The notes: generated by a model from the sequence alone, not told the origin. A stretch of DNA of 46,076 nt from Flavobacteriaceae bacterium (GCA_947459635.1 CANHEA010000012.1:1-46076), one strand, 5' to 3'. Counted from the stretch's first letter, positions 25,039 to 35,228 are shown. Program-made: numbers and translations.

Positions 25039-25392
25039 ATGAAAAACTGTTTAGAATGCGGCGATGCTATTGTTGGCCGAGAAGATAAAAAATTTTGCTG
25101 TGATGGTTGTAGAAATAGCTACAACAACAAAATCAATAAAGACACCAACAATTTTATGCGCAATATCAATAATAAATTGCGCAAAAATTACCGGATTTTG
25201 TCGGAATTGAACACCGATAAAAAGACAAAAACAACAAGAACCAAACTACTAAATAAAGGATTTGATTTTGAATTCTATACGAATCAACTTCAAACCAAAA
25301 CCGGAAAAACCTACTATTTTGTGTACAACCAAGGCTACTTGAACTTAGATAAACACTTGTTTATCCTGGTAAAAAGAGACTTTAACACATAA
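25039..25392 (+). CDS. Small zinc-ribbon protein (DUF2116-like)
   Basis: A 117-residue basic protein. The N-terminus MKNCLECGDAIVGREDKKFC continues CDGCRNSY, placing cysteines at 4, 7, 20, 21 and 24, a likely zinc ribbon. It is followed by a Lys/Asn-rich segment (NKINKDTNNFMRNINNKLRKNYRIL) and a C-terminal domain ending YFVYNQGYLNLDKHLFILVKRDFNT. It is probably a nucleic-acid-associated protein of unknown role, seen mainly in Flavobacteria. The M28 peptidase gene starts 13 nt downstream. Confidence 0.7.
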   Translation: MKNCLECGDAIVGREDKKFCCDGCRNSYNNKINKDTNNFMRNINNKLRKNYRILSELNTDKKTKTTRTKLLNKGFDFEFYTNQLQTKTGKTYYFVYNQGYLNLDKHLFILVKRDFNT

Positions 25393-25405
25393 TGATGCTA
25401 TTGCT

Positions 25406-27796
25406 ATGAAAAAAAACAACTATTCTATTCTAGCTGCGGCTTTTATTGCAGTTGTAGTAGGGATTCTATATTATTCTATGATGCCAGCTTGGGTATCAAA
25501 TTCAGCAGGCTTGTCTGAATTTTCGACGAGTAAAGCCTTAGAGCACATCAAGTTTATTTCCCAAAAACCCCATTATGTCGGCTCAAGAAATCATGCCGAC
25601 GTGGAAAATTACCTCGTACAAGAATTAGAAAAACTAGGGTTACACCCTCAAATTCAGGAAGGAACTACATTGACCGAATGGGGCAACCTTGTAAAGTCAA
25701 GAAACATTATTGCTCGAATCGACGGCGATAACCCATCAAAAGCCCTGTTGCTATTATCACATTATGACAGCGCACCACATTCTTTTTCAAAAGGTGCCAG
25801 CGATGATGCCTCTGGCCTGGCAACAATTCTGGAAGGATTACGCGCTTTTCTCCATCAAAACAAATCCCACAAAAACGACATCATCATCTTATTTTCAGAT
25901 GCAGAAGAATTAGGTTTAAATGGCGCCGCTCTTTTTGTTACAAAACATCAATGGGCAAAAGAAGTTGGGTTGGCCATCAATTTTGAAGCACGCGGCACTT
26001 CCGGTCCAAGCTATATGTTGATGGAAGTGAATCGCGGAAATGCCACACTAGTCGATGGGTTTAAGAAAGCAAACCCAAAGTATCCCGTTTCTAATTCGTT
26101 AATGTATAGTATCTACAAAATGCTCCCCAACGATACCGACTTGACTGTTTTTAGAGAGAAAGGAAAGGTTCAAGGTTTCAATTTTGCCTTTATTGATAGT
26201 CACTTTAATTATCACACCCAACAAGATTCGTACGCCAATGTTAACCAAACCACAGTAGCGCATCAAGGTTCTTATTTGATGCCGATGTTAAGTTATTTTT
26301 CAAATGCTAATTTGCAGAATATAGAATCGACGAAAGATTTCGTCTATTTTAATATTCCCTTTTGCTTTGTGACGTATCCATTTTCGTGGATTTTAAACAT
26401 GGCTATTGGCGCTTTTATCTTTTTTGTTTTACTTGTTTTTATTGGGTTGGGGGAAAAAATACTGATAGGAAAACACCTATTCAATGGTTTCATTAATCTA
26501 TTCGGAACACTGGCTGCAACTGGAATTTGTGCGTATTTTGGATGGAGAATTTTATTGTTAGTTTATCCTAGTTATAACGATATCCTTCAAGGATTTACGT
26601 ACAACGGTCATTATTATATTGCGGCATTTTCTTCTTTGGCACTTGCATTTGGTTTTCTTTTTTATTCCAATTCAAATTCGGTAATTTCAAATCTAAACCA
26701 AACGATAGCGCCTTTATTTATATGGTTAATAATCAATTTTGGCATTGCATTCTACTTGCCAGGAGCCGCGTTTTTTATCATTCCTGTTTGGTTTACTTTG
26801 TTGATGTTAGCCTACTTTATTCTTACGCAAAAAACCAGTCAATTTCTAAACTTACTTTTCTTAGTGCCCGCTATTTTTATTTTAGTGCCTTTTGTGGTCC
26901 AATTCCCCATTGGCTTAGGCCTCAAAATGTTAGTTGGAAGCACCGCTCTTCTTGTATTGATTTTTGGTTTGCTGTTGCCTGTTTTTGGCGCTTTTTCAAA
27001 TAAGAAATTATGGGCGGCAAGCTTCTTTTTGATAGCCGTTGTGTTTTTAGGTATTGCACATTTTTCTTCTGATTACAGTGAAAAACAAACCAAACCAAAT
27101 AGCTTACTTTATATCTTGGATATCGACAAAAATCAAGCGCGATGGGCGACTTACGACACCAATTTAGATTCTTGGACCAAAAAACAAATCGGTGAAAATC
27201 CAACTGAAAATGCCGCTGACATCTCCAACGAATTGTTTAGCAAATACGGTTCAAAAGTAACTTACACCGCTAAAGCTCCAGTAGCGTCTATTGCTTCGCC
27301 AACTATTGTATTTGTTCGAGATTCTATGGTTGGGAAATTTCGTTATTTCAAAATTAAAATAACGCCCAATCGATTGGTGAACCGGTATGATATTTTGGCC
27401 AATGAAAATATGAAAATTTATAATCTAAAAGCTAACGGCGCAAAATCGATTGATCAAAAAGGGGATTTATATAAAAGAAATTCAAGTCGCGTGCTGAGTT
27501 ATTACGTCGTTGACAATGAGCCGTTAAATCTTGAATTTTGTATTCCCCGAAATTCAGTTTTTGACATGTCTTTACTGGAAAGTTCATTTGATCTGCTCCA
27601 CAATTCAGCCTTCAAGATTCATCCTCGAGAAAATTGGATGATGCCAATGCCTTTTGTGTTGAATGATGCTGTTGTTATTCAGCAAAAAATAAGACAATCC
27701 GCTGCAGCTAAACCAATATCCACTGCTGATTCCCCTAATGCGGAAATTTCTAAAGACAGCACCGCGCAACTTATTGATACCTTGAAAACAAAATGA
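25406..27796 (+). CDS. Membrane-bound M28 family zinc aminopeptidase
   Basis: A 796-residue protein. After one N-terminal membrane anchor comes an M28 catalytic domain with ligands H119 (LLSHYDSAPHS), D134 (ASDDASGLA), general base E167 and ligand E168 (FSDAEELGLNGA), E194 (NFEARGTSG) and a late His in FNYHTQQDS (about 271). The middle holds about eight membrane helices (from about 315 to 555), and the C-terminus is a soluble periplasmic-type domain. This architecture resembles eukaryotic ER metallopeptidase ERMP1. The substrate is unknown. The gene overlaps the next one by 4 nt (ATGA), a sign of translational coupling. Confidence 0.9.
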   Translation: MKKNNYSILAAAFIAVVVGILYYSMMPAWVSNSAGLSEFSTSKALEHIKFISQKPHYVGSRNHADVENYLVQELEKLGLHPQIQEGTTLTEWGNLVKSRNIIARIDGDNPSKALLLLSHYDSAPHSFSKGASDDASGLATILEGLRAFLHQNKSHKNDIIILFSDAEELGLNGAALFVTKHQWAKEVGLAINFEARGTSGPSYMLMEVNRGNATLVDGFKKANPKYPVSNSLMYSIYKMLPNDTDLTVFREKGKVQGFNFAFIDSHFNYHTQQDSYANVNQTTVAHQGSYLMPMLSYFSNANLQNIESTKDFVYFNIPFCFVTYPFSWILNMAIGAFIFFVLLVFIGLGEKILIGKHLFNGFINLFGTLAATGICAYFGWRILLLVYPSYNDILQGFTYNGHYYIAAFSSLALAFGFLFYSNSNSVISNLNQTIAPLFIWLIINFGIAFYLPGAAFFIIPVWFTLLMLAYFILTQKTSQFLNLLFLVPAIFILVPFVVQFPIGLGLKMLVGSTALLVLIFGLLLPVFGAFSNKKLWAASFFLIAVVFLGIAHFSSDYSEKQTKPNSLLYILDIDKNQARWATYDTNLDSWTKKQIGENPTENAADISNELFSKYGSKVTYTAKAPVASIASPTIVFVRDSMVGKFRYFKIKITPNRLVNRYDILANENMKIYNLKANGAKSIDQKGDLYKRNSSRVLSYYVVDNEPLNLEFCIPRNSVFDMSLLESSFDLLHNSAFKIHPRENWMMPMPFVLNDAVVIQQKIRQSAAAKPISTADSPNAEISKDSTAQLIDTLKTK

Positions 27797-28596
27797 CACA
27801 AATCAGTATATTAGGTTGCGGTTGGTTGGGGTTGCCTCTCGCGAAAAAGTTAATTCAAAGTGGATATGTGGTTAAAGGCAGCACCACTTCAATTGGCAAG
27901 TTGCCGTTATTAGAAAGCTTGAAAATACTTCCCTTTGAAATTGCTGTTTTCGAGCATGAAATAGAAGGCCCAATAGCTGCCTTTTTAGATAAATCAGAGG
28001 TGTTAATTATTGACATTCCGCCTAAAATTCGAAGAATCGACTCGGAAGATTTTGTTTCAAAAATGCAACAACTGATTCCACATATTGAACAATCAAGTGT
28101 TTCGAAAGTTATTTTTGTAAGCTCCACTTCTGTGTATGCCGATACTAACGAGGTTATTACTGAAGAAATTATACACAAGCCCACAAGTGAGAGTGGCAGA
28201 CAATTGTTAGGCTCAGAAAGCGTTTTAAAGAGCAACACTAATTTCAGTACAACGGTTGTTCGTTTTGGTGGATTAATTGGACAAGATCGCCATCCAATTC
28301 GATTTTTGGCTGGAAGTAAAAACATTGAAAATCCGCTGGCGCCTATCAATTTGATTCATTTAGAAGATTGCATTGGCATTTTAGAATCTATTATTAAACT
28401 AGACTGTTGGAATGAAACGTTTAATGCCGTGACGCCTTTTCATCCTTCAAGAGAAGATTATTATACCAAGAAAGCCCTTGAAATGAATTTAGATTTGCCA
28501 GAATTTGATGTTGCTTCTATTTCAAATGGAAAAACTATTTCAAGTGATAAAGTTCAAAATGTTCTTAAATACGAATTCAAAATAAACCCACTTTGA
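27793..28596 (+). CDS. SDR-family NAD(P)-binding oxidoreductase (YeeZ-like)
   Basis: A 267-residue protein starting MTQISILGCGWLGLPLAKKL, an atypical Rossmann glycine motif shared with the YeeZ-like group of the SDR superfamily. VIFVSSTSVYADTNEVITEE carries the serine and tyrosine positions, but a canonical YxxxK is not evident, so catalytic status is uncertain. LINLIHLEDCIGILESII is typical of the extended SDRs. Its start overlaps the peptidase stop, and the EamA transporter begins 1 nt after it, so the three probably form an operon. Confidence 0.8.
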   Translation: MTQISILGCGWLGLPLAKKLIQSGYVVKGSTTSIGKLPLLESLKILPFEIAVFEHEIEGPIAAFLDKSEVLIIDIPPKIRRIDSEDFVSKMQQLIPHIEQSSVSKVIFVSSTSVYADTNEVITEEIIHKPTSESGRQLLGSESVLKSNTNFSTTVVRFGGLIGQDRHPIRFLAGSKNIENPLAPINLIHLEDCIGILESIIKLDCWNETFNAVTPFHPSREDYYTKKALEMNLDLPEFDVASISNGKTISSDKVQNVLKYEFKINPL

Positions 28597-28597
28597 T

Positions 28598-29527
28598 TTG
28601 AGAACAAAAATAAAAAATGCGGTTTCGTCAAAAGTTGACGCCATCGGATTGCCAATTCTGGCCTTGTGTTGGGTGAGTTTTTTCTGGGGAACCACGTGGA
28701 TTGCTTCCAAAGAAGGCGTGAAACACATGCCACCCATGCAGTTGGTAGCCATTAGACAATTTCTAGGGGGAATATTATATGTCGGCTATTTTCTGATTAA
28801 AAAAACGCCTTGGCCCAAACGGCATCAATGGCGAACAATACTAATATTAAGTTTACTCAACTTTGTATTGAGCAATGGTCTAAGCACTTGGGGAATCAAA
28901 TACATCAGCAGCGGATTAGGTGCCATTCTCGGCGCAATTTTCCCGATTTGGATTGTCATTATTATGTACTTCAGGGGAGAAAAACTCAATGCAAAAGCGG
29001 TCTTTGGGATTGCCACTTGCTTTCTTGGTGTTTGTATTATCTTCTATGAGCATCTAAAAGATTTTCTTGATCCTAATTTTGGTTTTGGTATTTTCTTGTC
29101 TTTAATTGCGACACTTACTTGGGCTTTCGGTACATTGTATACAAAGAAAAAAGCCGCCAGTTTCAACCCTTATTTCAGTTTGGGATTGCAAATGCTGATT
29201 TCGAGTTTATCACTTTTTACGGTTATTGGCGCAACTGGAAATACGATTCCATTGACGGACATCCCAGCCAATTCCTGGTGGTCGATTGCCTATTTAGTAA
29301 TCATTGGTTCCGTCTTAACTTTTATTGCGTTTATATATGCCTTGCAAAAACTACCGGCGGAAATCAATAGTATTTATGCATACATTAATCCAGTTGTTGC
29401 GGTTATTTTAGGTTCTATCATTTTCAATGAGCCATTGACTTTGTACATCGCTTTAGGCGGATTTATAGTTCTGATCGGATTGTATTTGGTGAATTTAGAT
29501 TTACGAAATAAAAAGCGATTAACTTAA
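28598..29527 (+). CDS. EamA/DMT family transporter
   Basis: A 309-residue ten-helix transporter with two EamA repeats (LALCWVSFFWGTTWIASKEG and LIATLTWAFGTLYTKKKA). Family members export amino acids or other metabolites; the cargo is not predictable. No ATG fits before the first helix, so the start is taken as TTG at 28598, 1 nt after the SDR stop. That makes it the third gene of the M28-SDR-EamA unit, closed by the terminator at 29530-29565. Confidence 0.85.
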   Translation: MRTKIKNAVSSKVDAIGLPILALCWVSFFWGTTWIASKEGVKHMPPMQLVAIRQFLGGILYVGYFLIKKTPWPKRHQWRTILILSLLNFVLSNGLSTWGIKYISSGLGAILGAIFPIWIVIIMYFRGEKLNAKAVFGIATCFLGVCIIFYEHLKDFLDPNFGFGIFLSLIATLTWAFGTLYTKKKAASFNPYFSLGLQMLISSLSLFTVIGATGNTIPLTDIPANSWWSIAYLVIIGSVLTFIAFIYALQKLPAEINSIYAYINPVVAVILGSIIFNEPLTLYIALGGFIVLIGLYLVNLDLRNKKRLT

Positions 29528-29529
29528 AA

Positions 29530-29565
29530 CAAAAAGCCCACTGTAGCATATCAGTGGGCTTTTTG
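29530..29565. terminator. Bidirectional intrinsic terminator
   Basis: AAAAAGCCCACTG and its exact reverse complement enclose an 8-nt loop. It separates the convergent EamA gene (ends 29527) and M13 peptidase gene (ends 29579). Confidence 0.92.
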
Positions 29566-29578
29566 TTGTTTATAATTC

Positions 29579-31645
29579 TTACCAAATTTTTACTCTCTTT
29601 TCCGGAGCGAGATACATTTTATCTCCAGGTTTGATGTTGAACGCCTTGTAAAAAGCATCTACATTCGTTAAGGGCAAATAACCTCTTATTTGGTCTGGCG
29701 AATGCGGATCTGTTTTTACCTGCGTCTTTAGCGCTTCTTCTCTTGATTTGTTTCTCCACACTGTCGCCCAAGAAATAAAGAACCTTTGCTCCGGCGTAAA
29801 GCCATCAATTAAAGGCTGTTTAGGTTGCGTTTTTAAATACATTTGCAATCCATCATAAGCTGCGTTAATGCCTCCTAAATCTCCGATGTTTTCACCCAAG
29901 GTAAATTTACCGTCTACTTTTACACCAGGTAATACCTCTGTAGCACTGAACTGATCTGCTAACGCTGTCCCCAATGCTTCAAATTGTTTCAAATCTTGTT
30001 CGGTCCACCAATCTACTAAGTTTCCATCGGCATTGTAGCGCGATCCTGAATCGTCAAATCCATGGGAGATTTCGTGTCCAATCACTGCGCCAATCGCACC
30101 ATAATTAACCGCCTCATCGGCTTGATAATTATAATATGGCGTTTGTAAGATTGCGGCTGGAAAGACAATTTCGTTATACGATGGATTGTAATAAGCATTT
30201 ACCGTTTGCGGCGACATAAACCACTCTGTTTTATCAACTGGCTTGTCCAACTTTGCCATATCATCTTGGAAATTCCACAGTGAAATTGCATTAACATTCT
30301 CGAAATAGCTTCCGCCTTCAGTAGCAGATTTAATATTTAATGTAGAATAGTCTTCCCATTTGTCTGGATAGCCAATCTTAATAATTAGTTTGTCTAGTTT
30401 TTCAATAGCTTTTAGTTTGGTTGTAGCTGACATCCATGTCAATGCATTTATCCTTACCTTATAGGCTGCAATTACATTTTGGATCATTTTCTCTGCCTTA
30501 ACTTTTGCTTCAGGCGGAAACATTTTGTCGACATATAATTTTCCTAAGGCTTGACCAATTGAATTATTTACCGTTTGCAAAGCACGTTCTTCGAGTGGTC
30601 TTCTTTTCAAAATACCGTTAAGCGTTGTGCCGTAGAAATTAAAATTAGCATCTCCAATTTTACTTGTCAAAAGTCCTGCAGTTCGGTTTAGCAGTGCCCA
30701 ACGCATATATTGTTTGCAATCTTCCACTTTATTTGCAGCAAAAATGGTTTGTAAAGCTTGCATGTAGCGCGGTTGTGATACAATGATAGTGTCAATTTTC
30801 TTGAACCCCAATCCAGAAAAATAGTCGACCCAATTGACGGCAGGAACCATCTTTTGCAATTCCGGTAGCGTCATCGGATTGTACTGTTTTCTGCTATCTC
30901 TTCGCTCTACTCGATTCAGTCTAGGTTTCGACAACTCAACTTCGAGATCCAGCACCTTTTGCGCTTTCAGGAGATTGTTTGCAGGCGTATCGTCCTCGAA
31001 AAAAGCAAACATTTTAGCTACGTGGGCTACATATTTATCACGTCGCTCCTTTGCTTCTTTTTCTTCGGAAATATAATACTCTTGATCGGGAAGACCCAAC
31101 CTGCTTGGTGTCAAATTAACCGAATTCTTATTGCTGTCTTTGTCATCTGCTCCGATGCCAATGGAGAACAATCCAATACCGCCGATTGGTTCCATTTCAA
31201 TCATCAATCTTACAATATCTTCATTGGTTTTGATGGCGTTGATTTTCTCCAAATATTTCTTTATGGGAGCAATTCCTTGCGCATTTCTAGAAACCGTATC
31301 GATAATCGATTTGTAGAACGTAACCGTTTTCCCCTGGTCAGAATCGGCTTTGTATTTTGGGTTCTTAAGTGCATCTTTTAATATGTTGAGCGCGTCTTTT
31401 TCCGTTTTTTCGAACAAAATATAACTGCTTCCGTACGAAGTCTTATCACTTGGGATTTCCGCTTTGTCTAACCAAGTACCATTTACGTAGCGATAAAAAT
31501 CGTCATTAGGTTTTACTTTTTGATCCATGTCGGAAACATTGATTCCTTGACTGGTTTTGGTTTTAGCGGCTTGCCCATAGATTGATGAGGATCCTATTAA
31601 AAGCGACAGCAATACAATTGCTTTGCAATTAAATTTTGTATTCAT
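29579..31645 (-). CDS. M13 family zinc metallopeptidase (PepO/neprilysin type)
   Basis: A 688-residue exported protein with signal peptide MNTKFNCKAIVLLSLLIGSS then SIYGQ. It starts with DMDQKVKPNDDFYRYVNGTW, the typical M13 entry, and carries the zinc site HEISHGFDDSG (H524, E525, H528) and ENIGDLGG with the third ligand, plus VNAYYNPSYNEIVFPA for substrate binding. M13 enzymes cleave peptides of up to about 40 residues; bacterial members are periplasmic or surface endopeptidases. It lies 28 nt after the T9SS propeller gene on the same strand, so co-transcription is likely. Confidence 0.95.
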   Translation of the reverse strand: MNTKFNCKAIVLLSLLIGSSSIYGQAAKTKTSQGINVSDMDQKVKPNDDFYRYVNGTWLDKAEIPSDKTSYGSSYILFEKTEKDALNILKDALKNPKYKADSDQGKTVTFYKSIIDTVSRNAQGIAPIKKYLEKINAIKTNEDIVRLMIEMEPIGGIGLFSIGIGADDKDSNKNSVNLTPSRLGLPDQEYYISEEKEAKERRDKYVAHVAKMFAFFEDDTPANNLLKAQKVLDLEVELSKPRLNRVERRDSRKQYNPMTLPELQKMVPAVNWVDYFSGLGFKKIDTIIVSQPRYMQALQTIFAANKVEDCKQYMRWALLNRTAGLLTSKIGDANFNFYGTTLNGILKRRPLEERALQTVNNSIGQALGKLYVDKMFPPEAKVKAEKMIQNVIAAYKVRINALTWMSATTKLKAIEKLDKLIIKIGYPDKWEDYSTLNIKSATEGGSYFENVNAISLWNFQDDMAKLDKPVDKTEWFMSPQTVNAYYNPSYNEIVFPAAILQTPYYNYQADEAVNYGAIGAVIGHEISHGFDDSGSRYNADGNLVDWWTEQDLKQFEALGTALADQFSATEVLPGVKVDGKFTLGENIGDLGGINAAYDGLQMYLKTQPKQPLIDGFTPEQRFFISWATVWRNKSREEALKTQVKTDPHSPDQIRGYLPLTNVDAFYKAFNIKPGDKMYLAPEKRVKIW

Positions 31646-31673
31646 AACGTAAATTTATTGGAATGATTAATGA

Positions 31674-34600
31674 CTAATTTTTGATAATCTTTTTAGTAAC
31701 ACTTTGGTTCTCTGTTTTGAAATTCAAGAAGTAAACACCACTCGCCACATTGGAAAGATCGATAGCGTAATTGTTTTGAATGTTTCTAAAATTGGTGTTC
31801 GAAATAATAACTTTTCCTGTCAGATCATAGATTTCAATTGATTTCGGCACCGCATTTCCAAAGGAAACATTAAATATAGACTTCGATGGATTGGGATAAA
31901 CCGCCAATTTAGTAAGGTCAAAATCCTGTGTGCCTAAAACTCCATCAATCATAAAATTGTCAATGATTGCACCTTCATAATTGGTTACTTCATTGGATTT
32001 AAAAACAAATCTAAAAATCACATTCGTCTGGTCGTTTATAAAATTCAACGGCAAGCTATATTCCAACTGAGCTAAGTTTCTTCCAGACCACTGCGAACCG
32101 ATACAATTTACGCAGCCGCCGCCAGTAGGCGATGGGACTGAAAACGAGTTATACCAATTAAGATCTGTGGCAGTACCTAGTGTATTCCAATTCGCACCAA
32201 AATCTGTTGAATACTGCATATACAATAAATCTCGTGCGTTTTGCAAATCAAAAGCAAGATTAAACTTGATTACTGGGTTGACGACATGCGACAAATCGTA
32301 ACACTGAGAAACCAAATAGGCGGTTGTATCATCAGGATAATTTACGGTAAGATTGGTAGCATACACCTGATTCCCTGACGACGCCGTATTGAGGAGCGTT
32401 TTCGTACTTACTCCCTTTTGCCATAATTGATCTTGTCCAACTTGATTGTATGAAATTAGATTCGGCGTACCATTTTCAAAGCTATTCGCTACGCCAACAG
32501 TTCCGGCGGTATTTACATAAAACAGTGTGCTAGATTGATTGTTTGACAGATTTTCATCGTTACTCATCGTTGCCGTCACGTTTAGGTAATATGCTCCTGA
32601 AGTTGTTACAATTTGAGGTAAGTCAATTGTTGTAGACTCCAAAGAATTTAGCGTTCCGTTCCAAACATAATTGAGCGGCGTTCCGTTGTATTGGTAATCA
32701 AAGGAAACCGTGTTGATTGCGTTTGTCCCTCGATTTTGAATGGTAACTTGTGGGAAATAAACACCATTACAAGCAATTTCTCCAGACTGTGTTTGCGATT
32801 GTTCGATCTTTACGTCATTCTGCAGAATTTCGAATGGAATACTTGTTTGCCAAACACCTCTTCCGTACGTGGAGGCAATTAATTTTTCGTCTTCCACATT
32901 AATCGCTAAATCCGTCACAGACACATTAGGCAAATTGGTGTCAAAAGGTTCCCATTGTGTTAGCGTATCGTCTCTATAGTATACGCCTAGACTTGTTCCG
33001 ATATACAGTGGGTTTATTGAATTTCCACCTTGATGCACAATTACGTTTTTACCGATATTTGGCAATCCTGTATTGAAATTTGAAAAAGTACTTCCTCCGT
33101 TGGTAGATATATACGCTTTGCCAGAAGTCCCCTCGGTTGTCAAATAAATTATATTGCTATTAGTAGAATGAATCGCTACCGAAGTTATACTGCTCGTTGG
33201 TGAGGAATAAATCAAATTAAAATTAATTCCTTTATTTACGCTTTTATATAAAATTCCGCCATTCACAACATACATAATATTGTCGTCACTCGGATCAATG
33301 GCGATTAGTTCTAAATTACTTCCACTAAGTCCAGAGACACTTTGCTGAACCCAAACAGATCCATTAAGTCTATACAATTGACTGTATCCAGCAAAAAGTT
33401 CCCCTGCGCTATTTGCTTTCAAAGGTGTTACCCAATTTCCAGATTCTCCAGATGGTCCACCAACTGTTGATGTTAATGAACTCCCACCATTGTTGCTAAT
33501 AAACAATGTTTCTCCATAATACAAGAACCCGTAATACAAATTACTGTTGGTTGGATCAATGGCGTTATCCATGCCGTCGCCACCATGATAATCTTTCCAT
33601 AAATTATTTTTGTACGCATAACCGCCATTGTCTTGAAATCCTGCCACAATTTTCGAAGCAGTTTGTTTAGCAACGTCTATCTTATATATTTGCCCAATTT
33701 GAGCCGCACCTGTTTTTTCGACAAATGTTCCGCCATTATCTGATGATTGATAAATACCACCATCACTTCCGCAGTATAGATTGTTGCCAAAAAATCCTAA
33801 ATAATGAATATCTGCATGTGTAAATCGATTGTTATAAGTATTCCAGTTATTCAATACAGTGCAAGTTGCACCGCCATTTGTTGATTTCCAAACATTGAGA
33901 CAGCCTGTATATATTTCATCCGCATTTGTGGAAGAAACCGCTAATGCTAGATCGTAGTAGGCTTGCGTGTTTTGAAACACATCTGTTGTTCCAGAGGTTT
34001 TTACGAAACTGGTTCCGCCGTCAACCGATCTGTAAATACCTTGAAATGCCGAACTTGAAGTCGATGCGCTCAAAATATAAACGTAATTTGGATTCGCTGG
34101 AGTAACATCCATGACCAATCTTCCAGAGCTTGACGGCAATCCGGTTAAGACCGTTGAAAATGTACTTCCTTCATCTGTCGAACGAAAAAATCTCGTGTTG
34201 GAAACCGCATAAACTGTAGATGGGTTTCCTGGTTTTAGTCTAATCGATCCTGACGAAAAATTACCGGTTCGCACGTTGGTCCATGACACACCGCCATCGA
34301 CTGTCTTAAAAATTCCGATATTGGTTGCACACCATAGAATTTGATTATTAAAAGGATGAATTAGAATATCTCCTGCTCGATTCGAATTACTTGTAAAAGT
34401 CAAACCTGTCGTGCTCCAAGTTGCACCTCCATCAATAGATTTCATCACCCCAATTGAATAGGTGTCGCCCGCGTCCTTATCTCCTGTTGCGATATAAATT
34501 ACATTTGGATTTGAGTAATCGACAGCAATGCCAGAAACCCCAATTTGTGGTAAATTATCAGACAAGGGTTGCCAATTTATTCCGGCGTCCATGCTTTTCC

Positions 34601-35072
34601 AAATTCCTCCAGCTGGAGTTCCCATATAAATGGTGTTGGGATTTGAAGGGTCGACACACACAGTATTCACTCTACCTCTTGCTCTAGTTGATTGCGCAGA
34701 CGCATTTCCAAACGGCCCGATGGGCTCCCAATTGCAAGCCGGAACTGAATTTGGATTGATTGATCTATTTGATCTTGCTGATTTTTTTTCGTTAAATGCA
34801 GTCCACATTTCTCCAGGAGTAATCAAAAATCCTTCTGGATTAGTCATGTTTCTCCAATGATATTCCCATCGCATAAAAGGCTTATATCCGCTGCCTTTTT
34901 TGCTTTTATCCCTGGTGCGCCAATACTGATCAAACACAGAAACTAAATGGTTAATATCCGCTTTTCCTGCCAGCGATAAGGAATCTTTTTCCAACCAAGG
35001 CGCGTTCGAATTAAACTGAGAATAGCCACAATAAAAATTGAGAACTAAAATAATGAGGAGTGATTTTTTCAT
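31674..35072 (-). CDS. Large secreted sortilin/BNR beta-propeller protein with T9SS sorting domain
   Basis: A 1132-residue exported protein (MKKSLLIILVLNFYCGYSQ). Residues from about 120 to 740 are made of repeated BNR/Asp-box motifs such as SMDAGINW, SIDGGATW, TVDGGVSW, SVDGGTSF, STNGGATC and SSDNGGTF, forming one or two beta-propellers of the VPS10/sortilin or xyloglucanase-like class. The catalytic acids of glycosidases are not identifiable. An immunoglobulin-like and a concanavalin-like beta region follow, then a type A T9SS sorting domain from LAVYPNPSKSIFNVSFG to KKIIKN. ATGs at 35081 and 35072 are both in frame; 35072 starts the signal peptide directly, while 35081 would sit at the predicted transcription start. 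Confidence 0.88.
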   Translation of the reverse strand: MKKSLLIILVLNFYCGYSQFNSNAPWLEKDSLSLAGKADINHLVSVFDQYWRTRDKSKKGSGYKPFMRWEYHWRNMTNPEGFLITPGEMWTAFNEKKSARSNRSINPNSVPACNWEPIGPFGNASAQSTRARGRVNTVCVDPSNPNTIYMGTPAGGIWKSMDAGINWQPLSDNLPQIGVSGIAVDYSNPNVIYIATGDKDAGDTYSIGVMKSIDGGATWSTTGLTFTSNSNRAGDILIHPFNNQILWCATNIGIFKTVDGGVSWTNVRTGNFSSGSIRLKPGNPSTVYAVSNTRFFRSTDEGSTFSTVLTGLPSSSGRLVMDVTPANPNYVYILSASTSSSAFQGIYRSVDGGTSFVKTSGTTDVFQNTQAYYDLALAVSSTNADEIYTGCLNVWKSTNGGATCTVLNNWNTYNNRFTHADIHYLGFFGNNLYCGSDGGIYQSSDNGGTFVEKTGAAQIGQIYKIDVAKQTASKIVAGFQDNGGYAYKNNLWKDYHGGDGMDNAIDPTNSNLYYGFLYYGETLFISNNGGSSLTSTVGGPSGESGNWVTPLKANSAGELFAGYSQLYRLNGSVWVQQSVSGLSGSNLELIAIDPSDDNIMYVVNGGILYKSVNKGINFNLIYSSPTSSITSVAIHSTNSNIIYLTTEGTSGKAYISTNGGSTFSNFNTGLPNIGKNVIVHQGGNSINPLYIGTSLGVYYRDDTLTQWEPFDTNLPNVSVTDLAINVEDEKLIASTYGRGVWQTSIPFEILQNDVKIEQSQTQSGEIACNGVYFPQVTIQNRGTNAINTVSFDYQYNGTPLNYVWNGTLNSLESTTIDLPQIVTTSGAYYLNVTATMSNDENLSNNQSSTLFYVNTAGTVGVANSFENGTPNLISYNQVGQDQLWQKGVSTKTLLNTASSGNQVYATNLTVNYPDDTTAYLVSQCYDLSHVVNPVIKFNLAFDLQNARDLLYMQYSTDFGANWNTLGTATDLNWYNSFSVPSPTGGGCVNCIGSQWSGRNLAQLEYSLPLNFINDQTNVIFRFVFKSNEVTNYEGAIIDNFMIDGVLGTQDFDLTKLAVYPNPSKSIFNVSFGNAVPKSIEIYDLTGKVIISNTNFRNIQNNYAIDLSNVASGVYFLNFKTENQSVTKKIIKN

Positions 35073-35085
35073 TTTTAACATTTTT

Positions 35086-35093
35086 CAAATATA
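35086..35093 (-). promoter_or_regulatory. Promoter -7 element for the propeller-M13 pair
   Basis: TATATTTG on the minus strand. It ends 4 nt from the ATG at 35081 and 13 nt from the ATG at 35072, so the first ATG would be leaderless. Confidence 0.6.
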
Positions 35094-35205
35094 ATTAAAT
35101 AAATTTCACGAAAAATCTATTTAACATCGATCATCTAAATTGAAAATCTTTCTAGTCACATCATTAACATACTGTTAATTTAAGTCCATGTAAGTCGTGT
35201 TTTAC

Positions 35206-35213
35206 TACTTTTG
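35206..35213 (+). promoter_or_regulatory. Promoter -7 element for the Sco1-like gene
   Basis: TACTTTTG ends 15 nt before the ATG at 35229. An in-frame TTG at 35211 lies inside the element and so cannot be the start. Confidence 0.55.
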
Positions 35214-35228
35214 TTACAAATATTTTTT

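Noticed and set aside
31674..35072. Glycoside hydrolase assignment for the propeller protein
   Set aside because: Asp-box repeats are clear but no catalytic acid pair could be placed, so no enzyme activity is claimed.
35211..35228. Upstream start for the Sco1-like protein (six extra residues)
   Set aside because: The alternative TTG start sits inside the TACTTTTG promoter element; the ATG at 35229 begins a normal anchor helix protein.
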